A stretch of DNA of 64,000 nucleotides from Fidelibacterota bacterium. GTDB taxonomy: Bacteria; Fidelibacterota; Fidelibacteria; Fidelibacterales; Fidelibacteraceae. Within the stretch, counting starts at the first letter, position 1. Every line of letters starts with the position of its first letter. The stretch is taken from positions 62,001 to 126,000 of the forward strand of contig JAQULT010000002.1 in assembly GCA_028718545.1 (NCBI GenBank), written 5' to 3'. The translations under genes and the position numbers were made by a program. Under the pieces are notes generated by a model. The model was not told the origin of the DNA. It made no database searches and saw nothing but the letters and a program-made list of their open reading frames with translations. Shown here piece by piece: positions 15,356 to 24,034 of this stretch.

Positions 15356-17247
15356 ACGAGCACCGTTTTACATTGTGGCAGCATTCCCGGATCCCGGAAG
15401 ATTTACAGACTGTCACGGTCTGCACCGGAACAGGCTGCCTGGCAAGCGGGGCGACGGAAGTCATCGATGCTTTTCGGACCGTACTGGAAGAATACGGATT
15501 CAAAGTGCTGGAATCATTGTCGGAATTACATGAAAATCATGACAGTACGCATACAAAATTTCTTAAGAAAAGCGGATGCCAGGGGCTCTGTGCAATGGGT
15601 CCGCTGGTAAGCGTTTGGCCCTCCGGGATATTTTACGTTCATGTCAAGGCTGCTGACGCGCGGCGCATCATCGAGCAGACCGTTCTTAAAGGGAAACTGG
15701 TCAGCGATCTTTTATATACCGATCCAATCCGAAAAGAAAAACATATTCACACCCGGGAAATCCCATTCTACAGGGGGCAAAAGCGGCAGGTTCTGGCGGC
15801 TTCCGGGAATCTGGATCCGAATTCCATCGAAGATTATATCGCATCCGGCGGATATCAGGCCTTAAGGCAGGTTTATAGTGATATGGACCCTACATCCCTT
15901 TGCCGCCTGATCAGTGACGCGGGCTTGCGGGGGCGGGGCGGTGCCGGCTTTTCCACCGGAAAGAAATGGGAACTGGCACGGCTCCGGGAAAGCGGAAAGA
16001 AGTACGTGATCTGCAATGCCGATGAAGGGGATCCCGGCGCATTTATGGACCGCAGTATCATTGAAGGAAATCCGCACGCGGTGATCGAAGGAATGATGAT
16101 CGCCGCCTACGCGATCTCTGCGGATGAGGGTTATATCTATGTCCGTGCCGAATATCCGCTTGCCGTCCAGCGTATGCGGCGGGCTATCGCGGATGCCGAA
16201 AGCGCCGGTATTCTGGGCGATCATGCACTCGGCAGCAATAATGCCTTCCATATTCGGGTGGTTGAAGGAGCCGGTGCTTTTGTTTGCGGTGAAGAAACGG
16301 CTCTGATGGCATCCATTGAAGGCAAGCGCGGAATGCCGCGGCTTAAACCACCCTATCCCGCAGAACGGGGATTGTTTGGAAAGCCCACGGTGATCAATAA
16401 TGTGGAAACCCTGGTAACCGTACCACTTATTATCCGCCTGGGTGTGCAGGAATACCGCAAGGGCGGTTCAGCGAACTCCCCCGGGACCAAGATCTTTGCC
16501 CTGACCGGACATGTGATCAATACCGGACTGATCGAAGTACCCATGAACACGACGCTTCGACAGGTCATTCTGGATATCGGCGGCGGGGTCAGCGACGATC
16601 AGGGACGCTTCTGGGAAGACGGGTTTAAGGCAGTGCAGATCGGCGGTCCTTCCGGAGCATGCCTGACGAAAGAACATTTTGATCTTCCGCTGGATTTTGA
16701 TTCGCTTCAGGGTATCGGAGCCATGGTCGGATCCGGCGGCATGGTCGTCATGAATAAAAATACCTGCATGGTAAGCATCGCGGCGTATTTCATGCAGTTC
16801 ACGCAAAACGAGTCCTGCGGGAAATGCACGTTCTGCCGCATCGGTACCAAACGCATGCTGGAGATTCTGGTACGGATACGGAAAGGGGAGGGCGTTCCGG
16901 AGGATCTGCAAAAACTGGAAGAACTTGCCGGACAGATCATCGCAAGCTCCCTGTGCGGATTGGGAAAGACCGCACCGAATCCCGTGTTGTCCACTTTACG
17001 TTATTTCCGGGACGAATATGAGGCCCATATTGTTGAAAAACGTTGTCCCGCAGGAGTCTGCCAGGCCCTTGTCAGCTACGGCATCGATCCGCAGGCCTGT
17101 ACCGGCTGTACATTATGCGCCAGAAACTGTCCCGTAGATGCCATCAGCGGATCCCCGAAACAAGCGCACCGTATCGATCCCGGAATTTGCATTTCCTGCG
17201 GAGCATGTTATAAAGTCTGTAAATTCAATGCCGTTTTGCGCAGTTAG
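15352..17247 (+). CDS. stnB: NuoF-like NADH/FMN subunit of electron-bifurcating complex (StnB-type)
   Basis: The 631-residue protein has an N-terminal thioredoxin-like domain (VCTGTGCLASG; about 15-115). The NuoF FMN/NADH domain (about 180-480) shows GLRGRGGAGFSTGKKWE, NADEGDPGAFMDR and a GAGAFVCGEETALMASIEG stretch. The NuoF [4Fe-4S] motif is SCGKCTFCRIGTKRM. Two C-terminal ferredoxin clusters read CTGCTLCARNC and CISCGACYKVC. This architecture is that of HydB/HndC/StnB, where NAD(H) exchanges electrons with ferredoxin. It overlaps the upstream gene by four bases. All cluster ligands I can check are intact. Confidence 0.93.
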   Translation: MNEHRFTLWQHSRIPEDLQTVTVCTGTGCLASGATEVIDAFRTVLEEYGFKVLESLSELHENHDSTHTKFLKKSGCQGLCAMGPLVSVWPSGIFYVHVKAADARRIIEQTVLKGKLVSDLLYTDPIRKEKHIHTREIPFYRGQKRQVLAASGNLDPNSIEDYIASGGYQALRQVYSDMDPTSLCRLISDAGLRGRGGAGFSTGKKWELARLRESGKKYVICNADEGDPGAFMDRSIIEGNPHAVIEGMMIAAYAISADEGYIYVRAEYPLAVQRMRRAIADAESAGILGDHALGSNNAFHIRVVEGAGAFVCGEETALMASIEGKRGMPRLKPPYPAERGLFGKPTVINNVETLVTVPLIIRLGVQEYRKGGSANSPGTKIFALTGHVINTGLIEVPMNTTLRQVILDIGGGVSDDQGRFWEDGFKAVQIGGPSGACLTKEHFDLPLDFDSLQGIGAMVGSGGMVVMNKNTCMVSIAAYFMQFTQNESCGKCTFCRIGTKRMLEILVRIRKGEGVPEDLQKLEELAGQIIASSLCGLGKTAPNPVLSTLRYFRDEYEAHIVEKRCPAGVCQALVSYGIDPQACTGCTLCARNCPVDAISGSPKQAHRIDPGICISCGACYKVCKFNAVLRS

Positions 17248-17253
17248 GAATGG

Positions 17254-20178
17254 TTGACAGCAATCATGATCAGAATAAAGCTCAACAGTAAAGAGATCCA
17301 ATGCCGCGAAGGACAAAGCATCCTGGAGGTTGCCCGCGAGAACGGAATAAAAATCCCTACCCTCTGCCATCAGCCGGAACTTGAGGCCTACGGCTCCTGC
17401 TGGGTATGCTCCGTAAAGGTTGAAGGCGTAAAAGGATTTGTCACTTCCTGCAGTACCCGCGTGCAGGAAGGTATGTCGGTCATTACCGATTCTCCGGAAG
17501 TCCGGAATGCCCGGAAAACGGCGCTGGAATTACTGCTTTCAAATCATTATGCCGACTGTGATGCGCCCTGCAAGATCGCCTGCCCCGACCATGTCGATAT
17601 TCAGACCTATGTATCCCTGATCGCCAACGGAAAAGAAAAAGAAGCGGTTGAGGTCATCAAACGCGACCTGCCTTTCCCTATGTCCATCGGCCGCGTTTGT
17701 CCTGCCTTCTGCGAAGAGGAATGCCGGCGTATGCTTGTCGATGACGCCGTTGCTATCCGCCAGTTAAAACGCTGCGTTTCGGACCTGGAACTTGGCGACT
17801 GGTGCTATGTGCCGGAGCGTAAATCCGAAACGGGGAAGCGCATAGCGGTGATCGGAGCCGGACCCGCGGGACTGACCTGCGCTTATTACCTGAGTAGCGA
17901 AGGACATACGGTGGATGTTTTTGAAACGGCGCCCCAAGCCGGCGGGTGGCTGCGCTACGGTATTCCCGAATACCGTTTGCCCAAGAAGATACTCGACCGC
18001 GAGATCGAGATCCTCAGCAGGAACGGAATGAATATCCACTACGGGAAAACTTTGGGTAAAGATGTATTTCTCCATGAACTGAAAAAGGATTATGATGCCG
18101 TTTTTGTCGGGATCGGAGCGCAATTGGGGACCCCGATGCCGCTCGAAGGAGAGGCATCCCTCAGAACATATTCCGGAGTAGATTATCTGCGCGCTGTTGC
18201 ATCCGGACATGCTCCTGCTGTTGGAAAGAAAGTTGCTGTGATCGGCGGTGGCGATACGGCCGTCGATTGCGCACGTACCGCGCTGCGCCAGGGTGCGGAT
18301 GTATGCCTGATATACCGCCGGACACGGAAAGAAATGCCGGCGGAAGCGAAGGAAGTGGATGCTGCCGAAGCGGAAGGTGTAAAAATTATGTTTCTGGCTG
18401 CTCCTGCCGGAATTACAAAGACCCCGGAAGGAGTTCCGGCCTTGTGCATCGAAAAAATGCGTCTGGGCAAGGCGGACAGTTCCGGAAGGAAACGTCCGGA
18501 AGCTACCGGTGAATTCCAAACGGAAGTCTTTGATACGCTGATAGCGGCAATCTCTCAACAAGTGGATGTATCCTGGCTGAATAAGGAAAAGGCGGGGGAT
18601 TTTGCCCTGAGTTCAAAGAATACCGCTCTCAGTGATGAAGCGACCATGCATTGGAAGGATAATATTTTTGCCGGCGGTGATTTTCGCCGGGGACCCGCAA
18701 CAGCCATCGAAGCCGTCGCGGACGGTAAGACCGCGGCGAGATCCATCGACCGTTTTCTACGGGGGACCATCATGGAAAGCCGGCCGCTGTTCAATTCCCG
18801 TAAAGCGGGAAAAAACCGCGATATGGATGCGGACGAATTTTTACATATACCTAAGAAAGAACGCCTGAAGGCAAAGGAACTCCCGACACAGATACGAAAA
18901 GGGAATTCAGAAGAAGTGGAGCAGTCTTTTTTGCGGGACGATGCCCGAAATGAGGCAGAACGCTGTCTGGAATGCGGCTGTATGGTCAATAGCTCCTGCC
19001 TTTTGCGGGAGTATTCTTCCGAATATACCGCAGATCCCGATCATTACTCCGGATTCATCCAAAAGCATCCTCTGGATGATACCCATGCCTTTATTCTCCG
19101 TGATCCCAATAAATGCATTCATTGTGGGCGCTGTATCCGGGTTTGTGCCGAGATCCAGGGACCTGCCGTGCTGGGCTATATCTATCGCGGATTCAGTACA
19201 CTGGTGGGTCCAGAGCTGGGCGGCCGCCTGGACGAGACCGCTTGCAGCAGCTGCGGCAAATGCATTGACGTCTGCCCGACAGGCGCACTGCTCCCAAAAA
19301 CCAGGAACTATAAAAGCAACCCCGGCTTTTTTGAAATTTCCGCCGGCCGCTGTACGGAATGCGGTGCCGCCTGCTATTTGGACCTGTACCGGGCAGGAAC
19401 AAGCTTGCTGCAGGTAAAACCTTCTAATGGCAACAAATATAACCAATTGAATATCTGTTATAAAGGACGCTTTGCCTGGCAGAATGAAGATTTGCAATAT
19501 ACAGCGGAAAGTTTGAATGAACTTAAGGATATCCCGGACGGTACCGTCCTGCACCTTTCGCCGAAAATGCCGGATATCCTGTTGCGTGACGCGCTGGATT
19601 TTGCCAGGGAAAAAGGATTTTCATGCGCAGCGACAGAATTTATAGAGGATCCTTCCGACCGTCCCGAATATGCATCGCGCATCGCTGGAATGGAAGACCT
19701 GGACTACGCGGATGAGATCTTGCTTATCGGCGGACTGAATCAAATGCTGCGGGCGCGTGCACGCAGTGCCCAGCTGCGCGGAGCCCGGCTGCTGTTGATC
19801 GCTCCGCCGCCGGGAGCTTTCCGACGCTTTGCTGATGCCGTTTACGAAAGCGTTGACGATTATCAATCGCACCCCGGAAAAAGACAACTATTTATCTATC
19901 ACAGAGAAAACTGCAATCCCGGGATCAAAACAAGTATCTACCGGAAAATGGAAGGACTGCCACTGGCACGGGTCTGGGTCAATTCCGATTACCTGAACAG
20001 CCGCGGCTTCTCAAAATTGAATATCCCCCTCTGTAAAGAACTCAATGCAAAGCATGTGATCCTTTTCGGACCGACACCGGAACAGGTAAATGCCGGAAAG
20101 ATTTACCGCCTGCCGGTCAAAGCTTTTGAACTCAGAGGACTTGTCCATAGCGATACGGGCGAAGAGATCTTGCTGTAA
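17254..20178 (+). CDS. stnC: NuoG-type Fe-S protein with GltD/NfnB-like FAD-NADP domain (StnC-type)
   Basis: The 974-residue fusion starts with a [2Fe-2S] ferredoxin (LCHQPELEAYGSCWVC; about 5-90). A glutamate-synthase-small-subunit/NfnB-like flavoprotein follows (about 95-500), with FAD motif VIGAGPAGLTCAYYL and NADP motif VIGGGDTAVDCA. A NuoG-type Fe-S region (about 560-700) has CIHCGRCIRVC and CSSCGKCIDVCPTG. The last 270 residues resemble the degenerate molybdopterin-type C-terminus of NuoG (NICYKGRFAW) and hold neither an H-cluster nor a cofactor site. This order fits Stn, the Sporomusa-type transhydrogenase that couples NADPH to NAD and ferredoxin. TTG 17254 has AGGA four bases upstream; ATG 17266 is the alternative start. 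Confidence 0.82.
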   Translation: MTAIMIRIKLNSKEIQCREGQSILEVARENGIKIPTLCHQPELEAYGSCWVCSVKVEGVKGFVTSCSTRVQEGMSVITDSPEVRNARKTALELLLSNHYADCDAPCKIACPDHVDIQTYVSLIANGKEKEAVEVIKRDLPFPMSIGRVCPAFCEEECRRMLVDDAVAIRQLKRCVSDLELGDWCYVPERKSETGKRIAVIGAGPAGLTCAYYLSSEGHTVDVFETAPQAGGWLRYGIPEYRLPKKILDREIEILSRNGMNIHYGKTLGKDVFLHELKKDYDAVFVGIGAQLGTPMPLEGEASLRTYSGVDYLRAVASGHAPAVGKKVAVIGGGDTAVDCARTALRQGADVCLIYRRTRKEMPAEAKEVDAAEAEGVKIMFLAAPAGITKTPEGVPALCIEKMRLGKADSSGRKRPEATGEFQTEVFDTLIAAISQQVDVSWLNKEKAGDFALSSKNTALSDEATMHWKDNIFAGGDFRRGPATAIEAVADGKTAARSIDRFLRGTIMESRPLFNSRKAGKNRDMDADEFLHIPKKERLKAKELPTQIRKGNSEEVEQSFLRDDARNEAERCLECGCMVNSSCLLREYSSEYTADPDHYSGFIQKHPLDDTHAFILRDPNKCIHCGRCIRVCAEIQGPAVLGYIYRGFSTLVGPELGGRLDETACSSCGKCIDVCPTGALLPKTRNYKSNPGFFEISAGRCTECGAACYLDLYRAGTSLLQVKPSNGNKYNQLNICYKGRFAWQNEDLQYTAESLNELKDIPDGTVLHLSPKMPDILLRDALDFAREKGFSCAATEFIEDPSDRPEYASRIAGMEDLDYADEILLIGGLNQMLRARARSAQLRGARLLLIAPPPGAFRRFADAVYESVDDYQSHPGKRQLFIYHRENCNPGIKTSIYRKMEGLPLARVWVNSDYLNSRGFSKLNIPLCKELNAKHVILFGPTPEQVNAGKIYRLPVKAFELRGLVHSDTGEEILL

Positions 20179-20194
20179 AAAACAATACAATAAA

Positions 20195-20225
20195 AAAAAG
20201 ACCCGCAGTGAATACGGGTCTTTTT
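20195..20225. terminator. Bidirectional rho-independent terminator
   Basis: The inverted repeat AAAAAGACCCG / CGGGTCTTTTT has an 11-base stem and a nine-base loop, with A and T runs on the two sides. It lies between convergent genes, the StnC-type gene (+) and the class V aminotransferase (-), and can stop both. Confidence 0.88.
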
Positions 20226-20239
20226 GTTACTTACACGGA

Positions 20240-21313
20240 TCATTCAATTTCTTTGTTCAGAATATCCAGCAAAGCCTGGAGTTCTTCGGGTTTCCGGTCG
20301 GCCATATGTGCAATCCGGAAGGTCTTCTCTTTCAGCGAACCGTAGCCGTTGGAAATGGAATATCCCTGTTGGCCCAGTTTTTTATTGAGGTCCGCAACTG
20401 AAAGTCCTTTGGTATTTTTGATTGTCGTCACGGTATTGGAACGGTAGCCTTCGGCGGCAAGGATTTCAAAACCCTTTTTAATCGCCCATTGACGTACCGT
20501 TTCGGCCATGGCGGCATGGCGAGCGAAACGATTTTCCAGTCCTTCTTGGTTTAGTATGTAATCCAGTTGTTTATCAAGTCCGTACATATGCGGAATACTG
20601 GGTGTAGAAGGATACTGATAGGGTTTTTCTTTCACGAATTTATAGAGTTCCACGTAATCGAAATAACATCCGCGGTTTTTAACATCTTTAGCGTATTCAA
20701 TGGCCTTATCGGTCACGGAAGCCACGGACATTCCGGGAGGCAGTCCCAGGCATTTCTGCGTGGAGGTTATACAGACGTCGATTCCCAGTTTGTCGACTTC
20801 GATCTTTACTCCGCCCATGGAAGAAACTGCATCCACCAGCCAGAAGACATCCGGATATTTCTTGCGTATTTGGGAAATGGCTTTCAGGTCGTTCATCACA
20901 CCGGTGGAAGTTTCATTGTGAGTAACCGTAAAAACGTCGTATTTCCCGGTAGCCAGGTATTCATCCACCACTTCCGGCAGGGTTGGCATTCCCCAGGTGA
21001 CTTCGACCTTATCGACAGGAACGCCGTTGCCTTCCGCCAACTGTGCCCAACGGTTCCCGAAAGCACCGACGGAAAAAACGACGGCACGTTTTGCAGTAAA
21101 TGAACGAACGGCACCCTCCATCAGTCCCGTACCGGAAGATGTTGAGAGAATGATGGTATTTCCGGTGAAAAACAGTTTTTGCAAACCCATGGAGATACGT
21201 TCCTGCAATGCGGAAATATCCTTGGTGCGGTGTCCGATCATGGGTGTTGCAAAGGCTTCGAGAATTTCAGGACGGACATCGACCGGTCCCGGAATGAAGA
21301 GCTTTTTGTACAT
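20240..21313 (-). CDS. Class V aminotransferase (alanine-glyoxylate / serine-pyruvate type)
   Basis: The 357-residue PLP enzyme begins KKLFIPGPVDVRPEIL, the typical start of alanine-glyoxylate and serine-pyruvate aminotransferases. It has SSGTGLMEGAVRSF for the phosphate cup, VDAVSSMGG with the ring-contacting aspartate, and STQKCLGLPPG, whose lysine binds PLP. Relatives work in serine-glycine exchange, and some replace SerC in phosphoserine synthesis. With serA in the same window but no serC, that role is plausible, though the genes are 11 kb apart. It is monocistronic, with AAAGGA before its ATG and a clear promoter and operator-like repeat upstream. Confidence 0.88.
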   Translation of the reverse strand: MYKKLFIPGPVDVRPEILEAFATPMIGHRTKDISALQERISMGLQKLFFTGNTIILSTSSGTGLMEGAVRSFTAKRAVVFSVGAFGNRWAQLAEGNGVPVDKVEVTWGMPTLPEVVDEYLATGKYDVFTVTHNETSTGVMNDLKAISQIRKKYPDVFWLVDAVSSMGGVKIEVDKLGIDVCITSTQKCLGLPPGMSVASVTDKAIEYAKDVKNRGCYFDYVELYKFVKEKPYQYPSTPSIPHMYGLDKQLDYILNQEGLENRFARHAAMAETVRQWAIKKGFEILAAEGYRSNTVTTIKNTKGLSVADLNKKLGQQGYSISNGYGSLKEKTFRIAHMADRKPEELQALLDILNKEIE

Positions 21314-21338
21314 GGCAATATCCTTTAGTTAAACATTA

Positions 21339-21356
21339 AATTGTTGACAAACAATT
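21339..21356. promoter_or_regulatory. Operator-like inverted repeat at the aminotransferase promoter
   Basis: AATTGTT-GACA-AACAATT is a perfect 7-4-7 inverted repeat. It overlaps the end of the -10 box and the predicted transcription start of the aminotransferase gene, a position typical of a repressor site. The TTGTxxACAA-like core recalls GntR-type operators, but no regulator gene is adjacent. Confidence 0.55.
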
Positions 21357-21382
21357 ATACAAAAATAAAACAACAATACCAA
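21354..21382 (-). promoter_or_regulatory. Sigma-70-type promoter of the aminotransferase gene
   Basis: On the minus strand TTGGTA (21382-21377), 17-base spacer, TATAAT (21359-21354). The consensus -10 and spacing make this one of the clearest promoters in the window. The leader is about 35 bases and carries AAAGGA. Confidence 0.7.
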
Positions 21383-21419
21383 TAATGTTTCAGAAAACAA
21401 GGGGGATTTTTATGAATGA

Positions 21420-21992
21420 TCAAAGAATTTCCGGGATCAGTTCCTCACCACTGCGTTTCGGCACATGGTGCACGTCATCGTCCGTACGGTAATAACGCGT
21501 ATCACCGTCACGCAGATCTTCGATCTGAACACGCTCCGAGGGTTTCCCCAGAGCAATAACGTAAAGGATCTCGTAGCGTTCATCGATCCCGAAACTCCGG
21601 CGGACGGGATCGCGCTGAACGGCACCCAGAATACAGCCTCCGAATCCTTTTTCCACCGCACTCAGCAGGATGCTCTGACAGGCGATTCCGGCGTCGGTAT
21701 CGGCCTTTTCGGCGATCTGTTTGTCAAGAAGCAGAATAATATAGGATGTTGGACGCTCCAATTCCGAAGGCCCCTTCCATTGGGTCAGATAGCCCGCCCA
21801 GGCAAGGAAGGGGAAGAGGGTATCGCAGGCTTTGCGGGAATGCAGGATCAGAAATTTCAGGGGCTGATCGTTGCGGGCGGAAGGGGAGAGTCTTGCTGCG
21901 TCGATCAATTCTTTCAGATCCGCTTTGCTCAAGACCGGCTTCGCCTGAAAGCGGCGGTAACTGCGATTCTTAATTAAAAGTTCTTTCAGCAT
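21420..21992 (-). CDS. Nitroreductase-family FMN oxidoreductase
   Basis: The 190-residue protein has the compact nitroreductase fold that binds FMN and uses NAD(P)H to reduce varied substrates. Visible motifs are NRSYRRF near the N-terminus, AARLSPSARNDQPLKF with the FMN-phosphate contacts, a mid-protein DAGIACQSILLSAVEKGFGG helix and an LYVIALGKPSE strand. It follows ruvA by eight bases and is last in the yebC-ruvC-ruvA run. The ribosome site is AAAGG. The physiological substrate is unknown. The DNA-repair operon context is probably incidental. Confidence 0.88.
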   Translation of the reverse strand: MLKELLIKNRSYRRFQAKPVLSKADLKELIDAARLSPSARNDQPLKFLILHSRKACDTLFPFLAWAGYLTQWKGPSELERPTSYIILLLDKQIAEKADTDAGIACQSILLSAVEKGFGGCILGAVQRDPVRRSFGIDERYEILYVIALGKPSERVQIEDLRDGDTRYYRTDDDVHHVPKRSGEELIPEIL

Positions 21993-22000
21993 GGCCTTTT

Positions 22001-22600
22001 TTATTTATTTTGGACGGTCAGAAAGCGCTTGATAATGGTTTCGGTACTGATCGTTTCATCTTCTTTGATGAATTTGGCAATAATATTCTGAATGGCGCTG
22101 CGCTTGTAACCCAGTGATTCCAGTGCCAGCAGAGCATCGGCAACATTGGCGGAAAGCGGGGAATCGGAGGGAATGCCGCTGATGGAGCTCACTTCTTCGT
22201 CACTGATCTTCTCCTTCAGTTCAAGAATGATCCTGCGGGCGGTTTTTTCTCCAACTCCCGGTGCACGTTTCACTGCGGCGACATCTCCGTTGAGGATATA
22301 GGCGGTCAAATGATCATAGCGGATCCCCGAAAGGATATTGATCGCCTGCTTGGGCCCGATGCCCGAAAGGGAGATCAATTTCAGAAATACCTCTTTTTCT
22401 TTTTCATTGATGAATCCGTAGAGCTGCAGCAGGTCCTCACGGACATGCAGATAAGTGAGCAGTTTGCAGCTGTTCCCTGCAGCGGGAAGTTTTTCGTAGG
22501 TATGCAGGCTGATCAAGCATTCCATACCGACATTCTGAATGTTCAGAATAAGGGAATTGGGTTTTTTGACTTCGATCCTGCCTTGAAGAAAAGCGATCAT
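22001..22600 (-). CDS. ruvA: Holliday junction DNA helicase subunit RuvA
   Basis: RuvA tetramers bind Holliday junctions and recruit RuvB for branch migration. The 199-residue sequence has an N-terminal OB-fold (IAFLQGRIEVK, YLHVREDLLQLYGF). Two helix-hairpin-helix motifs follow (LISLSGIGPKQAINIL, VKRAPGVGEKTARRIILELK), and the C-terminal RuvB-interacting domain is DALLALESLGYKRSAI. Length is standard. It follows ruvC with a nine-base gap. ruvB is not in this window, so the ruvCAB group is split here. Confidence 0.96.
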   Translation of the reverse strand: MIAFLQGRIEVKKPNSLILNIQNVGMECLISLHTYEKLPAAGNSCKLLTYLHVREDLLQLYGFINEKEKEVFLKLISLSGIGPKQAINILSGIRYDHLTAYILNGDVAAVKRAPGVGEKTARRIILELKEKISDEEVSSISGIPSDSPLSANVADALLALESLGYKRSAIQNIIAKFIKEDETISTETIIKRFLTVQNK

Positions 22601-22609
22601 AGGACTTCC

Positions 22610-23098
22610 TTATGAAGTTAAAAGATGTGCTCGGATATGATGAAAATGCGTGATCGCCACGGCCAGGGCGTCACTGACATCCATTTTACCTTCAAATTCG
22701 GGCATTTTCAGCATTTTAAGAACCATATAACGGACCTGATCTTTTGATGCGCCGCCTCTGCCCGTCAGGGATTTCTTGACGATTGCGGCTGGATATTCGA
22801 AGACCGGGCAGTTTCGCTCATGTGCAGCCAGCATCAAAACTCCCCGTGCATGGCCCAGTTTGAGCGAAGTACGGGGATTGACGTTGGAATAGGTCTCTTC
22901 GATGGCATAGACATCGGGATGATAATCATCCAGGATGTCGCAGCAGCTGCGGTAGAGGATCCCGAGCTTGGCGCTGAAATTTTCTGCCTTTGAGGTTGTG
23001 ATAGTACCCGCAGCCAGAAACTGCAAGCGGGAACCCGTAACGCGGATCAGACCGTATCCGCTGGTGTTCAGGCCGGGATCTATGCCAAGTATGATCAT
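22610..23098 (-). CDS. ruvC: Holliday junction resolvase RuvC
   Basis: The 162-residue endonuclease resolves Holliday junctions in recombination repair. The acidic catalytic residues are visible: GIDPGLNTSGYG at the N-terminus, YAIEETYSNVNPRTS in the middle, and MDVSDALAVAITHFHH with the paired aspartates near the end. The conserved KKSLTGRGGASKDQV segment is also present. Its start overlaps the yebC stop by four bases. Order yebC-ruvC-ruvA is common in bacteria and supports the call. Confidence 0.96.
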   Translation of the reverse strand: MIILGIDPGLNTSGYGLIRVTGSRLQFLAAGTITTSKAENFSAKLGILYRSCCDILDDYHPDVYAIEETYSNVNPRTSLKLGHARGVLMLAAHERNCPVFEYPAAIVKKSLTGRGGASKDQVRYMVLKMLKMPEFEGKMDVSDALAVAITHFHHIRAHLLTS

Positions 23099-23844
23099 TC
23101 GTTCAGCTGTTCCATGATGGCTTCCGGTATATCGGAATTGTCCCAGACTTTCTGAATGTCATCATGATCTTCCAGCAGTTCATATAATTTCAGGAATTTT
23201 GCGGCTTCCTCGGCGCTTTCGATCCTGATAGTGGTACCGGGTATCTGCTCGATCTCGGCATGATGGATCGTATAGCTTTTTTTTAGCACTTCATGAAGGT
23301 CGTTAAAATCCGAGGCTTCGCAGATCACCGTAAAGGTGTCTCCTTCACGTTTCACGTCTTCCGCACCGGCTTCCAGGGCGTTCATTATCAGATCGTCCTC
23401 ATTCACATTTTCCGCATCCAGCACAATATTGCCCTTGCGGGTGAAATTCCAGGCAACGGAACCGCTTTCGCCCAGATTTCCCCCATGTTTGGAAAGCAGA
23501 TGCCGTATTTCGGCAACGGTACGCTGCCGGTTATCGGTCACAACCTCCAGCATCATGGCGATCCCATAAGGACCGTAGCCTTCGTAGAGGATCTCTTCAT
23601 AACTAACGCCTTCCAGTTCACCCGTTCCCTTTTTGATAGCGCGTTGCAGCGTATCGTGGGGGATATTGGCCGATTTTGCCGCAATAATCGCCGTACGGAG
23701 CCGGGGATTGGCATCGGGATCGCCGCTGCCCTGGCGTGCCGAGATTGTAATCTCTTTCAGGATTTTTGTCCACACTTTAGCACGCTTGGAGTCCTGTGCT
23801 GCTTTCCGGTGCTTAATATTTGCCCATTTGCTGTGTCCGGACAT
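23095..23844 (-). CDS. yebC: YebC/PmpR-family protein
   Basis: The 249-residue protein starts MSGHSKWANIKHRKAAQD, the near-invariant YebC N-terminus, and continues with GSGDPDANPRLRTAI and the YEGYGPYGIAMMLEVVTDN segment. The family was described as transcription regulators, and newer work points to a role on ribosomes at difficult peptide sequences. I chose ATG 23844, after GAGGT, over an upstream codon at 23880 that would add twelve non-family residues. It leads the yebC-ruvC-ruvA-nitroreductase unit. Confidence 0.95.
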   Translation of the reverse strand: MSGHSKWANIKHRKAAQDSKRAKVWTKILKEITISARQGSGDPDANPRLRTAIIAAKSANIPHDTLQRAIKKGTGELEGVSYEEILYEGYGPYGIAMMLEVVTDNRQRTVAEIRHLLSKHGGNLGESGSVAWNFTRKGNIVLDAENVNEDDLIMNALEAGAEDVKREGDTFTVICEASDFNDLHEVLKKSYTIHHAEIEQIPGTTIRIESAEEAAKFLKLYELLEDHDDIQKVWDNSDIPEAIMEQLNE

Positions 23845-23880
23845 ATTACCTCTCTGTTCTTTACATTGAAAAATCTGCAT

Positions 23881-23909
23881 ATTATACAGATAAGCTCCGA
23901 AAAATGCAA
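23881..23909 (-). promoter_or_regulatory. Sigma-70-type promoter of yebC-ruvC-ruvA
   Basis: On the minus strand TTGCAT (23909-23904), 17-base spacer, TATAAT (23886-23881). The transcript would start near 23874, leaving a leader of about 30 bases with GAGGT before ATG 23844. Confidence 0.7.
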
Positions 23910-23990
23910 TGAGAACCGAAAGAAAATCAGAGAGACACCGCTTTTTTACCGAAAAATTAAAAAATTCGTCAATAAGATCTCAAAAATAAA

Positions 23991-24016
23991 AAAACCGCCC
24001 GGTAAGGGGCGGTTTT
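23991..24016 (-). terminator. Rho-independent terminator of the 24035-24544 gene
   Basis: AAAACCGCCC and GGGCGGTTTT form a ten-base stem with a six-base loop. On the minus strand the hairpin is followed by a T-rich run, so it ends the coiled-coil gene transcript just before the yebC promoter. Confidence 0.85.
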
Positions 24017-24034
24017 GTGTGAATAAAGCAGCAA

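Noticed and set aside
17254-20178. Reading the third stn-type gene as an FeFe hydrogenase catalytic subunit
   Set aside because: The H-cluster cysteine motifs are absent and the C-terminus resembles an inert NuoG; the middle is GltD/NfnB-like.
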